Source: a bacterium | GTDB taxonomy: Bacteria; SZUA-79; Acidulodesulfobacterales; Acidulodesulfobacteraceae | Length of the DNA: 7,950 nt | Direction of reading: 5' to 3' | Assembly (NCBI GenBank): GCA_021806125.1 | Contig: JAJZYC010000066.1 | Location: 1 to 7,950 of the forward strand | Shown here: positions 1-6,625 of the stretch, in pieces | Numbering within the stretch: position 1 is the stretch's first letter | How the letters are laid out: every line of letters begins with the position of its first letter | Program-made: the position numbers and the translations under genes | The notes under the pieces: model-generated | What the model was told of the DNA's origin: nothing | Databases searched by the model: none | What the model saw: the letters and a program-made list of their open reading frames with translations, nothing else

Positions 1-567
1 TAATAATTTATTTTTACCCATATTGTTTAAATTTATTTTCATAGTAGTTATAACCGAAAGATGTCCTACTATGTCCCTAGGTCCTTTTACTCTGACGTAT
101 TGCGGGAATACCTTTATGCTTCTTAAAATATATCCTTTGGGAAGGGTTCCAACCGTTACCGGAAGGACCTTGACATATCTTATTATAATTCTGCTTATTA
201 TAACAGGAACAATGCGGGGACGAATTTTAATTATTTTAACTCCGTTAGGAAGATTCAGATAAGCGCTGCCTAAAATTATCGTATTTTTTTTTGCTAATAG
301 GGAATATCCGTTTATTTTAAAAATAATTTTTTTATCAAGTTTCATGAGAGCAATTCTCGAGCCGCGCAGTTTTAAATGAATTTTTACCGGAAGTACATTG
401 CTGACGGCATATCCTTTAGGAAGATGCTCTACGGTCAATCCAGCCGTATAGACCGCATTCTGTTTCGTTCCTCCGACGACGTAAGCCCATATAATAACGG
501 CAAAAATCAGGGAGAAAAGTTTAAGCCAGAAATTTTTTTTAATCAGATTTTCTAAATATTTGCCCAT
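1..567 (-). CDS. cdaR: CdaR/YbbR-domain membrane protein, 3' end beyond the window
   Basis: The reading frame starts at an ATG at 567-565 and stays open for 189 codons to the left edge, so the C-terminal part is missing. The start reads MGKYLENLIKKNFWLKLFSL and is followed by a hydrophobic segment at about residues 14-31 (FWLKLFSLIFAVIIWAYV). This is the typical single N-terminal anchor of YbbR proteins. Two YbbR-like beta repeats follow, at about 38-122 and from about 129 onward. Each opens with an 'LPxGY' turn (49-53 and 142-146), and the second contains VRVKGPRDIV (158-167). In characterised bacteria CdaR binds and modulates the diadenylate cyclase CdaA, with its YbbR repeats outside the membrane. 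The gene begins only 2 bases after the cdaA stop and shows no good Shine-Dalgarno, so translational coupling to cdaA is likely. glmM would be expected next, outside the window. The family call is secure; the regulatory role is transferred from other species. Confidence 0.9.
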   Translation of the reverse strand, partial: MGKYLENLIKKNFWLKLFSLIFAVIIWAYVVGGTKQNAVYTAGLTVEHLPKGYAVSNVLPVKIHLKLRGSRIALMKLDKKIIFKINGYSLLAKKNTIILGSAYLNLPNGVKIIKIRPRIVPVIISRIIIRYVKVLPVTVGTLPKGYILRSIKVFPQYVRVKGPRDIVGHLSVITTMKINLNNMGKNKLL

Positions 568-569
568 TT

Positions 570-1391
570 TTATTTATCGCCGTATTTTCCGAACAGAAGT
601 TCGGAAGCGGATTTTATTAAACTATGCCCGTGGTCGTACTGGTATTTTAAGTTTTTTAAAAGCTGGTTTCTCAAATCTTCCATATTTTCTATAGTAGAAA
701 TTTTTTTGGGGCGGACAATCGAAATTTTTCCGCTTTCTTCGGAAATAACTAACGAAAACGCATCGGTAAGTTCGGAAAGTCCTATTGCGGCTCTGTGTCT
801 CGTTCCTAATTTTTTGCTTATATTGTCATCGGTGGAAAGAGGAAGATAGCAGGAAGCGGCGGCAACCCTGCCCTTTTGAACAATAACGGCGCCGTCGTGA
901 AGAGGCGAAGGCGGAGTAAATATGCTTAAAAGAAGCTCTTTAGATATTATAGAGTCTAATTTGACTCCGATTTTTAAATAATCTCCTAGAAACACGTTTC
1001 TTTCAAAGACTATAATCGCTCCTATTTTTTTTGAGGATAGTTCAAAAGCCGCCTTCGAAGTTTCTTCGATTAAATTTACTCTTTCTAATTTATTCTGGGC
1101 GACTGCGAAAGGGTTTTTCCCGACTTCGATCAGCGCCCTTCTTATCTCGTTTCTAAAAAGAACTATTATTACTATTATAATGGAGCTTAAAAAATTGCCG
1201 AAAATGTATTCCGTTGCATAAAGCTTAAACACTACGGCAAATAAAAAAACCGCAAATACTATTATCAGCCCGACTAATACCTGAAACGCGCCGGTTCCTT
1301 TAATGAGAGTTATCGCCCTGTATATTATAAAGGCGACTATAATAATATCCGCTATATCGCGCCATCCGAAATTTTGCAAAAGAGAAAACAT
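570..1391 (-). CDS. cdaA: Diadenylate cyclase CdaA (c-di-AMP synthase)
   Basis: This 273-residue protein has the usual CdaA length and layout. Three hydrophobic segments lie at about residues 13-30, 36-56 and 66-79. A short linker with the family motif RNEIRRALIEVG (80-91) leads to a cytoplasmic DAC (DisA_N) domain from about 100 to 230. Both catalytic signatures are intact: DGA at 166-168 inside PSPLHDGAVIV, and RHR at 198-200 inside GTRHRAAIGLSE. The enzyme condenses two ATP into cyclic di-AMP. The ATG at 1391-1389 lies 3 bases after the folP stop and is preceded by a good Shine-Dalgarno located inside the folP 3' end. Placement between folP and cdaR matches the ftsH-folP-cdaA-ybbR-glmM order known from deltaproteobacteria-type genomes. 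The C-terminal tail after the DAC domain (about 230-273) is polar and typical of the family. The protein would sit in the inner membrane and act with CdaR, encoded next. Confidence 0.96.
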   Translation of the reverse strand: MFSLLQNFGWRDIADIIIVAFIIYRAITLIKGTGAFQVLVGLIIVFAVFLFAVVFKLYATEYIFGNFLSSIIIVIIVLFRNEIRRALIEVGKNPFAVAQNKLERVNLIEETSKAAFELSSKKIGAIIVFERNVFLGDYLKIGVKLDSIISKELLLSIFTPPSPLHDGAVIVQKGRVAAASCYLPLSTDDNISKKLGTRHRAAIGLSELTDAFSLVISEESGKISIVRPKKISTIENMEDLRNQLLKNLKYQYDHGHSLIKSASELLFGKYGDK

Positions 1392-1394
1392 AAT

Positions 1395-2612
1395 CTATGC
1401 TATCACCTTTTCCAATAAAGATAACGCCGACGAGGTTTGCTTTACGTCGTGAACCCTTAAGATATCGACGCCTTTAAGTTTTAAATATGATGAAAGCGCA
1501 AGATTTCCGCTTAAGATTCCGCTTTTATTGTTTCCGGTTATATGTTTTATAAAAGATTTCCTTGAGACGCCCGCTAGAACAGGCATTCCAAGCGATTTAA
1601 AAGATGTAATGCCTGCCAGCATATTATAATTGTCGTCTATAGATTTTGCGAAACCGAATCCCGGGTCGAGTATAATATTGCCGGTATCGTATCCTTTAGT
1701 TTCGAGATATTCCATTTTGTTTTTAAAATAAGACAATATCTCATAGAAAATATCGTCGTAAGCCTCTAAATTTTTTTGCATGTTTTCGGGGGATTTCTCT
1801 CTGGAATGCATCATAATATAAGGAGCCATGGTATCTTTCAGGACTTTAGCCATTCCTTCGGAGTCGAAGGAAAGACCGGATACGTCGTTTACTATAGAAG
1901 CTCCCGCATGCAGGGCTTCTTTTGCGACCGCCGGTTTTCTAGTATCAATCGATATAGGGACAGACGTTGTTTTAGACAATTTTTCTATTACCGGGCAGAC
2001 CCTGTCTATTTCGGTTTGAATATCGACTTCCAGAGACGACGGCCTTGTGGATTCGCCCCCTATATCTATAATGTCGGCTCCCTCTTTTTCTATTTCGACG
2101 CCTCTTTTAACCGCGGAAGAGTAATCCGAATATTTGCCTCCGTCCGAAAAAGAATCGGGAGTAACATTAAGGATACCCATTATATAAGTTTTTCCGTTAA
2201 AGACTATGTCGTTTTTTTTGGTTCTTATCGTTGCGGGATTAGATTTTTTAAAAGATTTATCGCATTCCGAAAGTATATTTTCGAGTTCTGCAGATAATTC
2301 GCTTAAACCGAATTGCTGAGTTTTTATTTTTTTTACGATAATCCTTAACTGTACGGGCGTACCGAATAAAATAGAATCCGATATCGTAATCTTTCCCGTT
2401 ATGACGTCTTTGTGATTGGCGAGTTCGGCCCCTATGCTGAGAGCTTCCTGCTTAAGTATATTCAGCGCTGTCGAATTTATATTTTTCAGCTTAATAATTA
2501 TATACTTAAGCTTATCTCCCATAATAATTTTGCCCGTTCCGGATACCCCTATGTCCGATAATGCGTTAAAAGCTATATGGCTGTCCAGAATATCTACGAG
2601 ATATGCTTTCAT
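1395..2612 (-). CDS. folP: Dihydropteroate synthase with N-terminal extension
   Basis: The enzyme joins 6-hydroxymethyl-dihydropterin pyrophosphate to p-aminobenzoate in folate synthesis. Numbering here counts from the TTG two codons upstream. All core DHPS motifs are present: IMGILNVTPDSFSDGG (146-161), GADIIDIGGESTRP (180-193), SIDTRKP (223-229), IVNDVSGL (242-249), DPGFGFAKS (318-326), VLAGVSRKSF (347-356) and RVHD (388-391). The protein is about 405 residues, against about 280 for the E. coli enzyme. The excess is an N-terminal region of roughly 130 residues with no DHPS motif; similar long FolPs are known from deltaproteobacteria. Two starts are possible: ATG at 2612-2610, chosen here, and TTG at 2618-2616. 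Neither has a clear Shine-Dalgarno. The ATG lies 14 bases after the ftsH stop, so coupling is likely, and the cdaA start lies 3 bases after the folP stop. Confidence 0.95.
   Translation of the reverse strand: MKAYLVDILDSHIAFNALSDIGVSGTGKIIMGDKLKYIIIKLKNINSTALNILKQEALSIGAELANHKDVITGKITISDSILFGTPVQLRIIVKKIKTQQFGLSELSAELENILSECDKSFKKSNPATIRTKKNDIVFNGKTYIMGILNVTPDSFSDGGKYSDYSSAVKRGVEIEKEGADIIDIGGESTRPSSLEVDIQTEIDRVCPVIEKLSKTTSVPISIDTRKPAVAKEALHAGASIVNDVSGLSFDSEGMAKVLKDTMAPYIMMHSREKSPENMQKNLEAYDDIFYEILSYFKNKMEYLETKGYDTGNIILDPGFGFAKSIDDNYNMLAGITSFKSLGMPVLAGVSRKSFIKHITGNNKSGILSGNLALSSYLKLKGVDILRVHDVKQTSSALSLLEKVIA
1402..1408 (-). promoter_or_regulatory. Ribosome binding site of cdaA, inside the folP 3' end
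   Basis: On the minus strand this reads AGGTGAT, seven bases complementary to the extended anti-Shine-Dalgarno of 16S rRNA, 10 bases before the cdaA ATG. It is embedded in the last codons of folP (Lys-Val-Ile-Ala). It fixes the cdaA start and couples the two genes. Confidence 0.7.
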
Positions 2613-2626
2613 ATACAATAATTTAA

Positions 2627-4501
2627 TTAATCTTCGATATCTATGCCTTCGCCGCTTTTATCGCTTGAATCGTCCTTTTCGCCTTCAACTTCGTTGGTTT
2701 TGTAATCCGGCTTATGTGCGATAATAATTTCATCGATTTCTTTCCCGTTTAAAGACTCTTTTTCTATAAGTTTTAAAGCAAGGTCGTTAAGCATTTCGAT
2801 ATTAGTAGTTAATATCTCCTTCGCCCTTTCATGATTTTTAGTTATAATTTCCTTGACTTCGTCGTCGATAGCCACGGCGGTGGATTCCGAATAGTCCTTA
2901 TGCTGGGCGAATTCTCTTCCTAGAAATATCTGTTCTTCTTTTTTTCCGAAAGTAATGGGTCCGAGTTTTTCGCTCATGCCCCATTCGCATATCATTTTTC
3001 TTGCGATATCGGTAGCCCTTTCTATATCGTTTGAAGCTCCGGTAGTCGCCTGATTGAAGATAATTTCCTCCGCCGTCCTGCCGCCCAGTAAAATAGCTAT
3101 TTCGTTAAGCAGGTATTCTTTATCGTAATTGTGTTTTTCGTCAATAGGGAGCTGCTGGGTAAGCCCCATAGCCATACCTCTTGGAATTATGGTGACTTTA
3201 TGAATAGGATCGGTTCCTGGAAGAAGTTTTGCGACGAGGGTGTGTCCCGATTCGTGATAAGCGGTAACTTTCTTTTCTTTTTCAGTAATTACCATGCTTC
3301 TTCTTTCCGTTCCCATCATTACCTTATCTTTAGCTTCTTCGAGGTCTGCCATAGTAACAGCCGTTTGGTTTTTTCTGGCGGCCAAAAGTGCGGCCTCGTT
3401 GACCATATTTGCAAGGTCGGCGCCGGAAAATCCCGGAGTTCCTCTTGCTATAACTTTTAAATTCACGTCTTTATCTAAAGGCACGTCTTTGATATGTACT
3501 TTTAATATTTCTTCCCTGCCTTTTATGTCGGGTTTAGGAACTACGACCTGCCTGTCGAACCTGCCCGGCCTTAGAAGGGCGGGGTCTAAAACGTCCGGCC
3601 TGTTGGTAGCCGCAATTAAAATTACGCCTTCGTTGGGCTCGAAACCGTCCATTTCAACAAGAAGCTGATTTAACGTCTGCTCTCTTTCATCGTGTCCGCC
3701 GCCTAAACCTGCTCCTCTATGTCTTCCGACAGCGTCTATTTCGTCTATAAATATTATACAGGGGGCGCTTTTCTTTCCCTGCGCAAAAAGGTCTCTTACC
3801 CTTGAAGCGCCTACTCCGACGAACATTTCGACAAAATCCGAGCCGCTTATGCTGAAGAAAGGAACTCCCGCTTCTCCGGCTATAGCTTTTGCAAGAAGCG
3901 TCTTACCCGTTCCGGGAGGGCCGACGAGAAGAACGCCGTGCGGTATTCTCCCGCCAAGTTTCGTGAATTTTTTAGGGTCTTTTAAAAAATCAACTATTTC
4001 TTCCAATTCCTGCTTCGATTCTTCTATGCCCGCCACGTCTTTAAATGTAACTTTGTTCGTGCCGTCGTTCAAAAGTTTCGCTTTAGATTTTCCGAAAGAC
4101 ATCGCCTTTCCCGCCCCGCCCTGCATCTGCCTCCAGAAAAAATACCAGAACGCAAAAAGTATTATAATCATCGGCAGCCAGTCTATCAAAAAACTGAAAT
4201 ACCACGGCGAACCGGGTTTCGGTTTGGCATCTATTTCTACGTTATGTTTTTCGAGAAGCGTTACTAGTCCCGGATAAGTCGGCGCATACGTGGTAAATTT
4301 CTTCCCGTTCTTAAAAATTCCTATTATATTGTGGGATTCTACGGTAACGCTTTTAACGTTGCCTGCCTTAACTTCCTTTATTAATGAAGAAAAAATTATT
4401 TTTTTAGTTTTAGGCGGGTGATGATTGAACATCGTAAAGATAAAAATCATCAAAAAGATTATAAATATCCAGAGCAAAAGGTTTTTTAGTCTTGAATTCA
4501 A
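2627..4501 (-). CDS. ftsH: ATP-dependent zinc metalloprotease FtsH
   Basis: This 624-residue inner-membrane AAA+ protease degrades damaged or unassembled membrane proteins and short-lived regulators. TM1 is at about residues 9-25, a small outside domain at about 30-103 and TM2 at about 104-123. The AAA domain has Walker A GPPGTGKT (194-201), pore loop FVGVG (227-231), Walker B IIFIDE (249-254) and the second region of homology with RPGRFDR (311-317). The peptidase has the zinc motif HESGH (416-420) and the likely third ligand Asp492 in TGASNDIERATD. The last 25 residues form a highly charged, mostly acidic tail (EGEKDDSSDKSGEGIDIED). The start is TTG at 4501-4499: the first hydrophobic helix begins right after it, the next in-frame Met (residue 18) would cut that helix, and a Shine-Dalgarno (AAGGGGG) lies 10 bases upstream. 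All catalytic residues are intact. The gene probably leads the ftsH-folP-cdaA-cdaR transcript. Confidence 0.98.
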   Translation of the reverse strand: MNSRLKNLLLWIFIIFLMIFIFTMFNHHPPKTKKIIFSSLIKEVKAGNVKSVTVESHNIIGIFKNGKKFTTYAPTYPGLVTLLEKHNVEIDAKPKPGSPWYFSFLIDWLPMIIILFAFWYFFWRQMQGGAGKAMSFGKSKAKLLNDGTNKVTFKDVAGIEESKQELEEIVDFLKDPKKFTKLGGRIPHGVLLVGPPGTGKTLLAKAIAGEAGVPFFSISGSDFVEMFVGVGASRVRDLFAQGKKSAPCIIFIDEIDAVGRHRGAGLGGGHDEREQTLNQLLVEMDGFEPNEGVILIAATNRPDVLDPALLRPGRFDRQVVVPKPDIKGREEILKVHIKDVPLDKDVNLKVIARGTPGFSGADLANMVNEAALLAARKNQTAVTMADLEEAKDKVMMGTERRSMVITEKEKKVTAYHESGHTLVAKLLPGTDPIHKVTIIPRGMAMGLTQQLPIDEKHNYDKEYLLNEIAILLGGRTAEEIIFNQATTGASNDIERATDIARKMICEWGMSEKLGPITFGKKEEQIFLGREFAQHKDYSESTAVAIDDEVKEIITKNHERAKEILTTNIEMLNDLALKLIEKESLNGKEIDEIIIAHKPDYKTNEVEGEKDDSSDKSGEGIDIED

Positions 4502-4511
4502 ATTATATTAA

Positions 4512-4518
4512 CCCCCTT
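4512..4518 (-). promoter_or_regulatory. Ribosome binding site deciding the ftsH TTG start
   Basis: The minus strand reads AAGGGGG, 10 bases ahead of the TTG at 4501-4499. This purine run is the only Shine-Dalgarno-like stretch near the N-terminus and supports the non-ATG start. Confidence 0.65.
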
Positions 4519-4548
4519 AAGGTTTTGGCTTAAATTATTAGACGGTAC

Positions 4549-4575
4549 ATATATAAATATGTCATATTTATATAT
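4549..4575. repeat. Perfect AT-rich palindrome over the ftsH promoter
   Basis: Half-sites ATATATAAATATG (4549-4561) and CATATTTATATAT (4563-4575) are exact reverse complements around a single T. The palindrome covers the candidate -10 element, most of the spacer and the likely start site of the ftsH promoter. It may be an operator for a dimeric regulator. It could also be a chance dyad in low-complexity DNA. Confidence 0.5.
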
Positions 4576-4584
4576 TTTTTTCAA
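4556..4584 (-). promoter_or_regulatory. Candidate sigma70-type promoter of ftsH
   Basis: On the minus strand, TTGAAA (4584-4579) is followed after exactly 17 bases by CATATT (4561-4556). The -10 box is directly preceded by TGA, giving an extended -10. The -35 matches consensus at 5 of 6 positions and the -10 at 4 of 6. Transcription would start near 4549, leaving a leader of roughly 48 bases before the TTG start. The region is very AT-rich, so chance matches are possible, but spacing and orientation fit. It would make the ftsH cluster independent of tilS. Confidence 0.5.
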
Positions 4585-4663
4585 TAACTATTTGCATTCT
4601 ACTTGTATTTTAAATCCCGATTTAGAAACTATTTATATACTATATATATTCCGATAACGGGCA

Positions 4664-4800
4664 ATTCTGGATTCCCGCTTTCGCGATATTGGCGTCCGTG
4701 TCTATCAAAGCATGTCTTTGATACGGACGCCAATGGACACCTTTTGGGTTAAAACCTCAATCTCCGTATAGTCATTCCCGCGAAAGCGGGAATCCAGAAT
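4664..4800. repeat. Composite inverted repeat of the CATTCCCGCGAAAGCGGGAAT type
   Basis: The outer arms 4664-4685 and 4779-4800 are 22-base exact reverse complements. The right unit is itself a hairpin: ATTCCCGC, a GAAA loop and GCGGGAAT (4774-4793). Next to the left arm lies an inner hairpin, 4688-4734. Its stem has 12 bp (4688-4699 with 4723-4734), a 4-base bulge on the left (4700-4703), then 7 bp (4704-4710 with 4716-4722) and a 5-base loop. There is no ORF or transposase inside, so it would be a non-autonomous dispersed repeat (REP- or MITE-like). The motif resembles repeats I know from many unrelated bacterial genomes. It begins 12 bases after the tilS stop and could act as a transcript stabiliser or attenuator, but no T-run follows it on either strand. 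The remainder of the 4502-4812 gap holds only the ftsH promoter region. Confidence 0.85.
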
Positions 4801-4812
4801 CCATTGGAATTT

Positions 4813-6354
4813 TCAATCTATTCTCATAATTCCTGCATTTCTCGTAAGTTCCGTTATTTTAATATCGTCGCTTATCTCGTTTAAGGAAACCCACGCTATT
4901 TTGCCGCCGAAGAGTATTAAGGGAATCACTCTCCTTACGTTTGCCGGAACTTTTTTATCTATAAAATATTCTTTCAATTTCTTTCCGTATTTCATGCCCA
5001 GGGGAACAAACCTGTCGCCGTCGTTGAAAGGTCTTATGGTAACGGGAAAGCTGATTTTGTCGTAGTCGAAATAAGCGGTATCAGGCCGAAAGTCAATTTT
5101 TCCTTCCAGTATATCTTTTATAATTTTATCCGACTTTTCTACGGATAATTTTTCTATATGAAAGGTTTTATTGATTTCCTTAATTTTTACGGAATGCCGC
5201 CCGGTTTCGCCGCCGTCATTATAGATTATGCGGCTATATCTTTTTTTGAGGCCCGATTTTGGGTTTTCAAGAGGTTCTTTCAGTTCAAAATTAAAAGATT
5301 TAAAAATTAAATTTTTTGCCGACGCAATATATTCGATAATAATCTTATTATATTCTTTTCTAGCGGCGGTAAACGAATTAATATAAAAATAAGTATTAGG
5401 TTTTTCGGATTTTATTAATTGAATAAATGCTTTAAGATTTTTATAATAAACTATCGGTTTTTTTATGAAATTATTGGCTTTATTTTTTGAATCGCAGCCG
5501 CAGGCGCCCAGGACGGCAATCCTTAAGATTCTGTATAACAAAGCGTCTTCTAATCCCGACAAGTCGTTTTTTTCAAAAACGATACGTTTTCCGTCCAGTT
5601 CCGGTTTGGCGATATCATTAAAATTTTTACGCGCAATCGCCTCGATAAAATCGTCGTCTTTCTTTAATATTTCCGCCGTATTTTTAACCGTTTTCAAAAA
5701 AGAGGGATTGCATTCTTTAAGGGAAGGTATAATATTTAATCTGACGAAATTTCTTAAAATTTTTGTATCGGCGTTAGTATCGTCTTCGACGAATTTTATG
5801 GAATTTTTATCTGCGAAATCTTTTATTTCCGATTTTGAATGATTTATCAGCGGTCTGATTATCAAACCGGACCTGACGTTAAAACCGGATATAGCGCCTG
5901 CCCCGCCGCCGGTAATCAGCCTCATAACTAAATTTTCGGCAAAATCGTCCAAATGGTGGGCAACCGCTATCTTTTCAGCTTTAAAATCTGCAGCCGTTTT
6001 TATTAAAAAACGGTATCTCAAAATGCGCGCGGCTTCTTCAAGATTTAATTTATTTTCTTTTGCGTATAATTTTACGTCTATGCTCCCGGTATAAAAAGGT
6101 ATGGAAAGTTTTTTGCATAAATCTTCGACAAACTTTATGTCCGCGCCTGAAGATAATCTTATTTTGTGGTCGAATGAAGCGCACGCAATATTAATTCCGA
6201 AATAATGCCTCAGTTCGTAAAGCGAACAAAGCAGAACGGTCGAATCTATGCCGCCGCTGACTGCGGCTATTACTCTTTCCCCCCAGGCAATAAGGCCGGA
6301 ATCTTTTACGGTTTTAGTTAATTTATTAAGGAAAGAAGAACTTAATTTATCCAA
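4813..6354 (-). CDS. tilS: tRNA(Ile)-lysidine synthetase TilS
   Basis: TilS attaches lysine to C34 of the CAU-anticodon tRNA-Ile using ATP, so that the tRNA reads AUA and is charged with Ile. The N-terminal PP-loop ATPase is clear: AVSGGIDST (31-39), FDHKIR (61-66), EEAARILRYRFL (106-117), AHHLDDFAENLVMRLITGGG (132-151) and DDTNADTKILRNFVRLNIIP (191-210). The C-terminal tRNA-binding domain is recognisable from about 437 onward, with IRPFNDGDRFVPLGM and KKLKEYFIDKKVP. At 513 residues it is longer than E. coli TilS (about 430). The excess lies in the middle, roughly 230-430, which is lysine-rich and poorly conserved. The start is TTG at 6354-6352. An in-frame stop lies 9 bases upstream and no ATG is near, so this is the best choice, although its Shine-Dalgarno is weak. 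It follows the small ORF by 25 bases, which suggests co-transcription. The hpt gene that often sits between tilS and ftsH is absent. Confidence 0.95.
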   Translation of the reverse strand: MDKLSSSFLNKLTKTVKDSGLIAWGERVIAAVSGGIDSTVLLCSLYELRHYFGINIACASFDHKIRLSSGADIKFVEDLCKKLSIPFYTGSIDVKLYAKENKLNLEEAARILRYRFLIKTAADFKAEKIAVAHHLDDFAENLVMRLITGGGAGAISGFNVRSGLIIRPLINHSKSEIKDFADKNSIKFVEDDTNADTKILRNFVRLNIIPSLKECNPSFLKTVKNTAEILKKDDDFIEAIARKNFNDIAKPELDGKRIVFEKNDLSGLEDALLYRILRIAVLGACGCDSKNKANNFIKKPIVYYKNLKAFIQLIKSEKPNTYFYINSFTAARKEYNKIIIEYIASAKNLIFKSFNFELKEPLENPKSGLKKRYSRIIYNDGGETGRHSVKIKEINKTFHIEKLSVEKSDKIIKDILEGKIDFRPDTAYFDYDKISFPVTIRPFNDGDRFVPLGMKYGKKLKEYFIDKKVPANVRRVIPLILFGGKIAWVSLNEISDDIKITELTRNAGIMRID

Positions 6355-6379
6355 TTTAATTCATATTTGTCTGCCTGCA

Positions 6380-6538
6380 TTAAACGTGAATGCTTATATT
6401 GCCGTTCGATTCCTGCGAACTGACGGCAGGTGGAGTATTCGGCAGTTCTATCTTGATAGGCGGAGCGTTCTGGATGATTTGCTGATAATTTGTCATAATA
6501 GTGCTTGCCGGAGTAGAACCGATTCCGGTTACTGCCAT
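6380..6538 (-). CDS. Small 52-residue protein of unknown function, upstream of tilS
   Basis: I do not recognise this protein. The frame runs from ATG (6538-6536) to TAA (6382-6380). The sequence begins MAVTGIGSTPASTIMTNYQQ, continues with a proline-containing middle (residues 21-38: IIQNAPPIKIELPNTPPA) and ends QESNGNISIHV. It has no cysteine, no transmembrane segment and no signal peptide; Gln, Asn, Ser, Thr, Pro and Ile dominate. The case for a real gene is the near-ideal Shine-Dalgarno AAAGGAGG 9 bases before the ATG, a well-spaced promoter just upstream, and a normal ORF filling what would otherwise be a 271-base gap between osmC and tilS. It ends 25 bases before tilS, so it probably shares its transcript. 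It could be a short structural or secreted peptide, a leader peptide controlling tilS, or a shortened remnant of a longer protein; the sequence does not decide. Confidence 0.7.
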   Translation of the reverse strand: MAVTGIGSTPASTIMTNYQQIIQNAPPIKIELPNTPPAVSSQESNGNISIHV

Positions 6539-6547
6539 AAAATAAAA

Positions 6548-6555
6548 CCTCCTTT
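6548..6555 (-). promoter_or_regulatory. Strong ribosome binding site of the 52-residue ORF
   Basis: The minus strand reads AAAGGAGG, with 9 bases to the ATG at 6538. It is the strongest Shine-Dalgarno in the window and the main evidence that the short ORF is translated. Confidence 0.8.
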
Positions 6556-6575
6556 ATTATTTGACATAATTTATT

Positions 6576-6604
6576 ATTTTATATATTTTAAAAAATAATT
6601 TCAA
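6576..6604 (-). promoter_or_regulatory. Candidate sigma70-type promoter of small ORF-tilS
   Basis: On the minus strand, TTGAAA (6604-6599), a 17-base AT-only spacer and TAAAAT (6581-6576) match consensus at 5 of 6 positions in each box. Transcription would start near 6569, about 30 bases before the small ORF's ATG. It lies in the 87-base gap after osmC, which fits a new transcript beginning here. Confidence 0.6.
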
Positions 6605-6625
6605 CTTTTAAAGCAAACTCAAATC

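Noticed and set aside
23..262. Plus-strand 79-residue ORF
   Set aside because: It is antisense to cdaR, whose minus-strand frame is open to the window edge and shows an anchor helix and YbbR repeats.
1776..2297. Plus-strand 173-residue ORF
   Set aside because: It lies antisense within folP, whose frame carries all the dihydropteroate synthase motifs; the plus-strand product has no recognisable domain or ribosome site.
3294..4277. Plus-strand ORFs of 124 and 142 residues
   Set aside because: Both are antisense shadows of the ftsH AAA domain, which is fully conserved in the minus frame.
4664..4800. Composite hairpin as an intrinsic terminator of tilS
   Set aside because: No run of T follows the stem on either strand, so it does not fit a Rho-independent terminator, although an effect on RNA stability remains possible.
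6356..6364. Two-codon ORF ATG AAT TAA next to the tilS start
   Set aside because: It has no ribosome site of its own and may be chance; the overlap with the tilS start region was not enough to call a minimal uORF.
6561..6590. Plus-strand TTGACA followed by AT-rich -10-like sequence
   Set aside because: It would transcribe antisense into the OsmC-family gene, with no plus-strand gene to serve; the AT-rich spacer makes chance matches easy.
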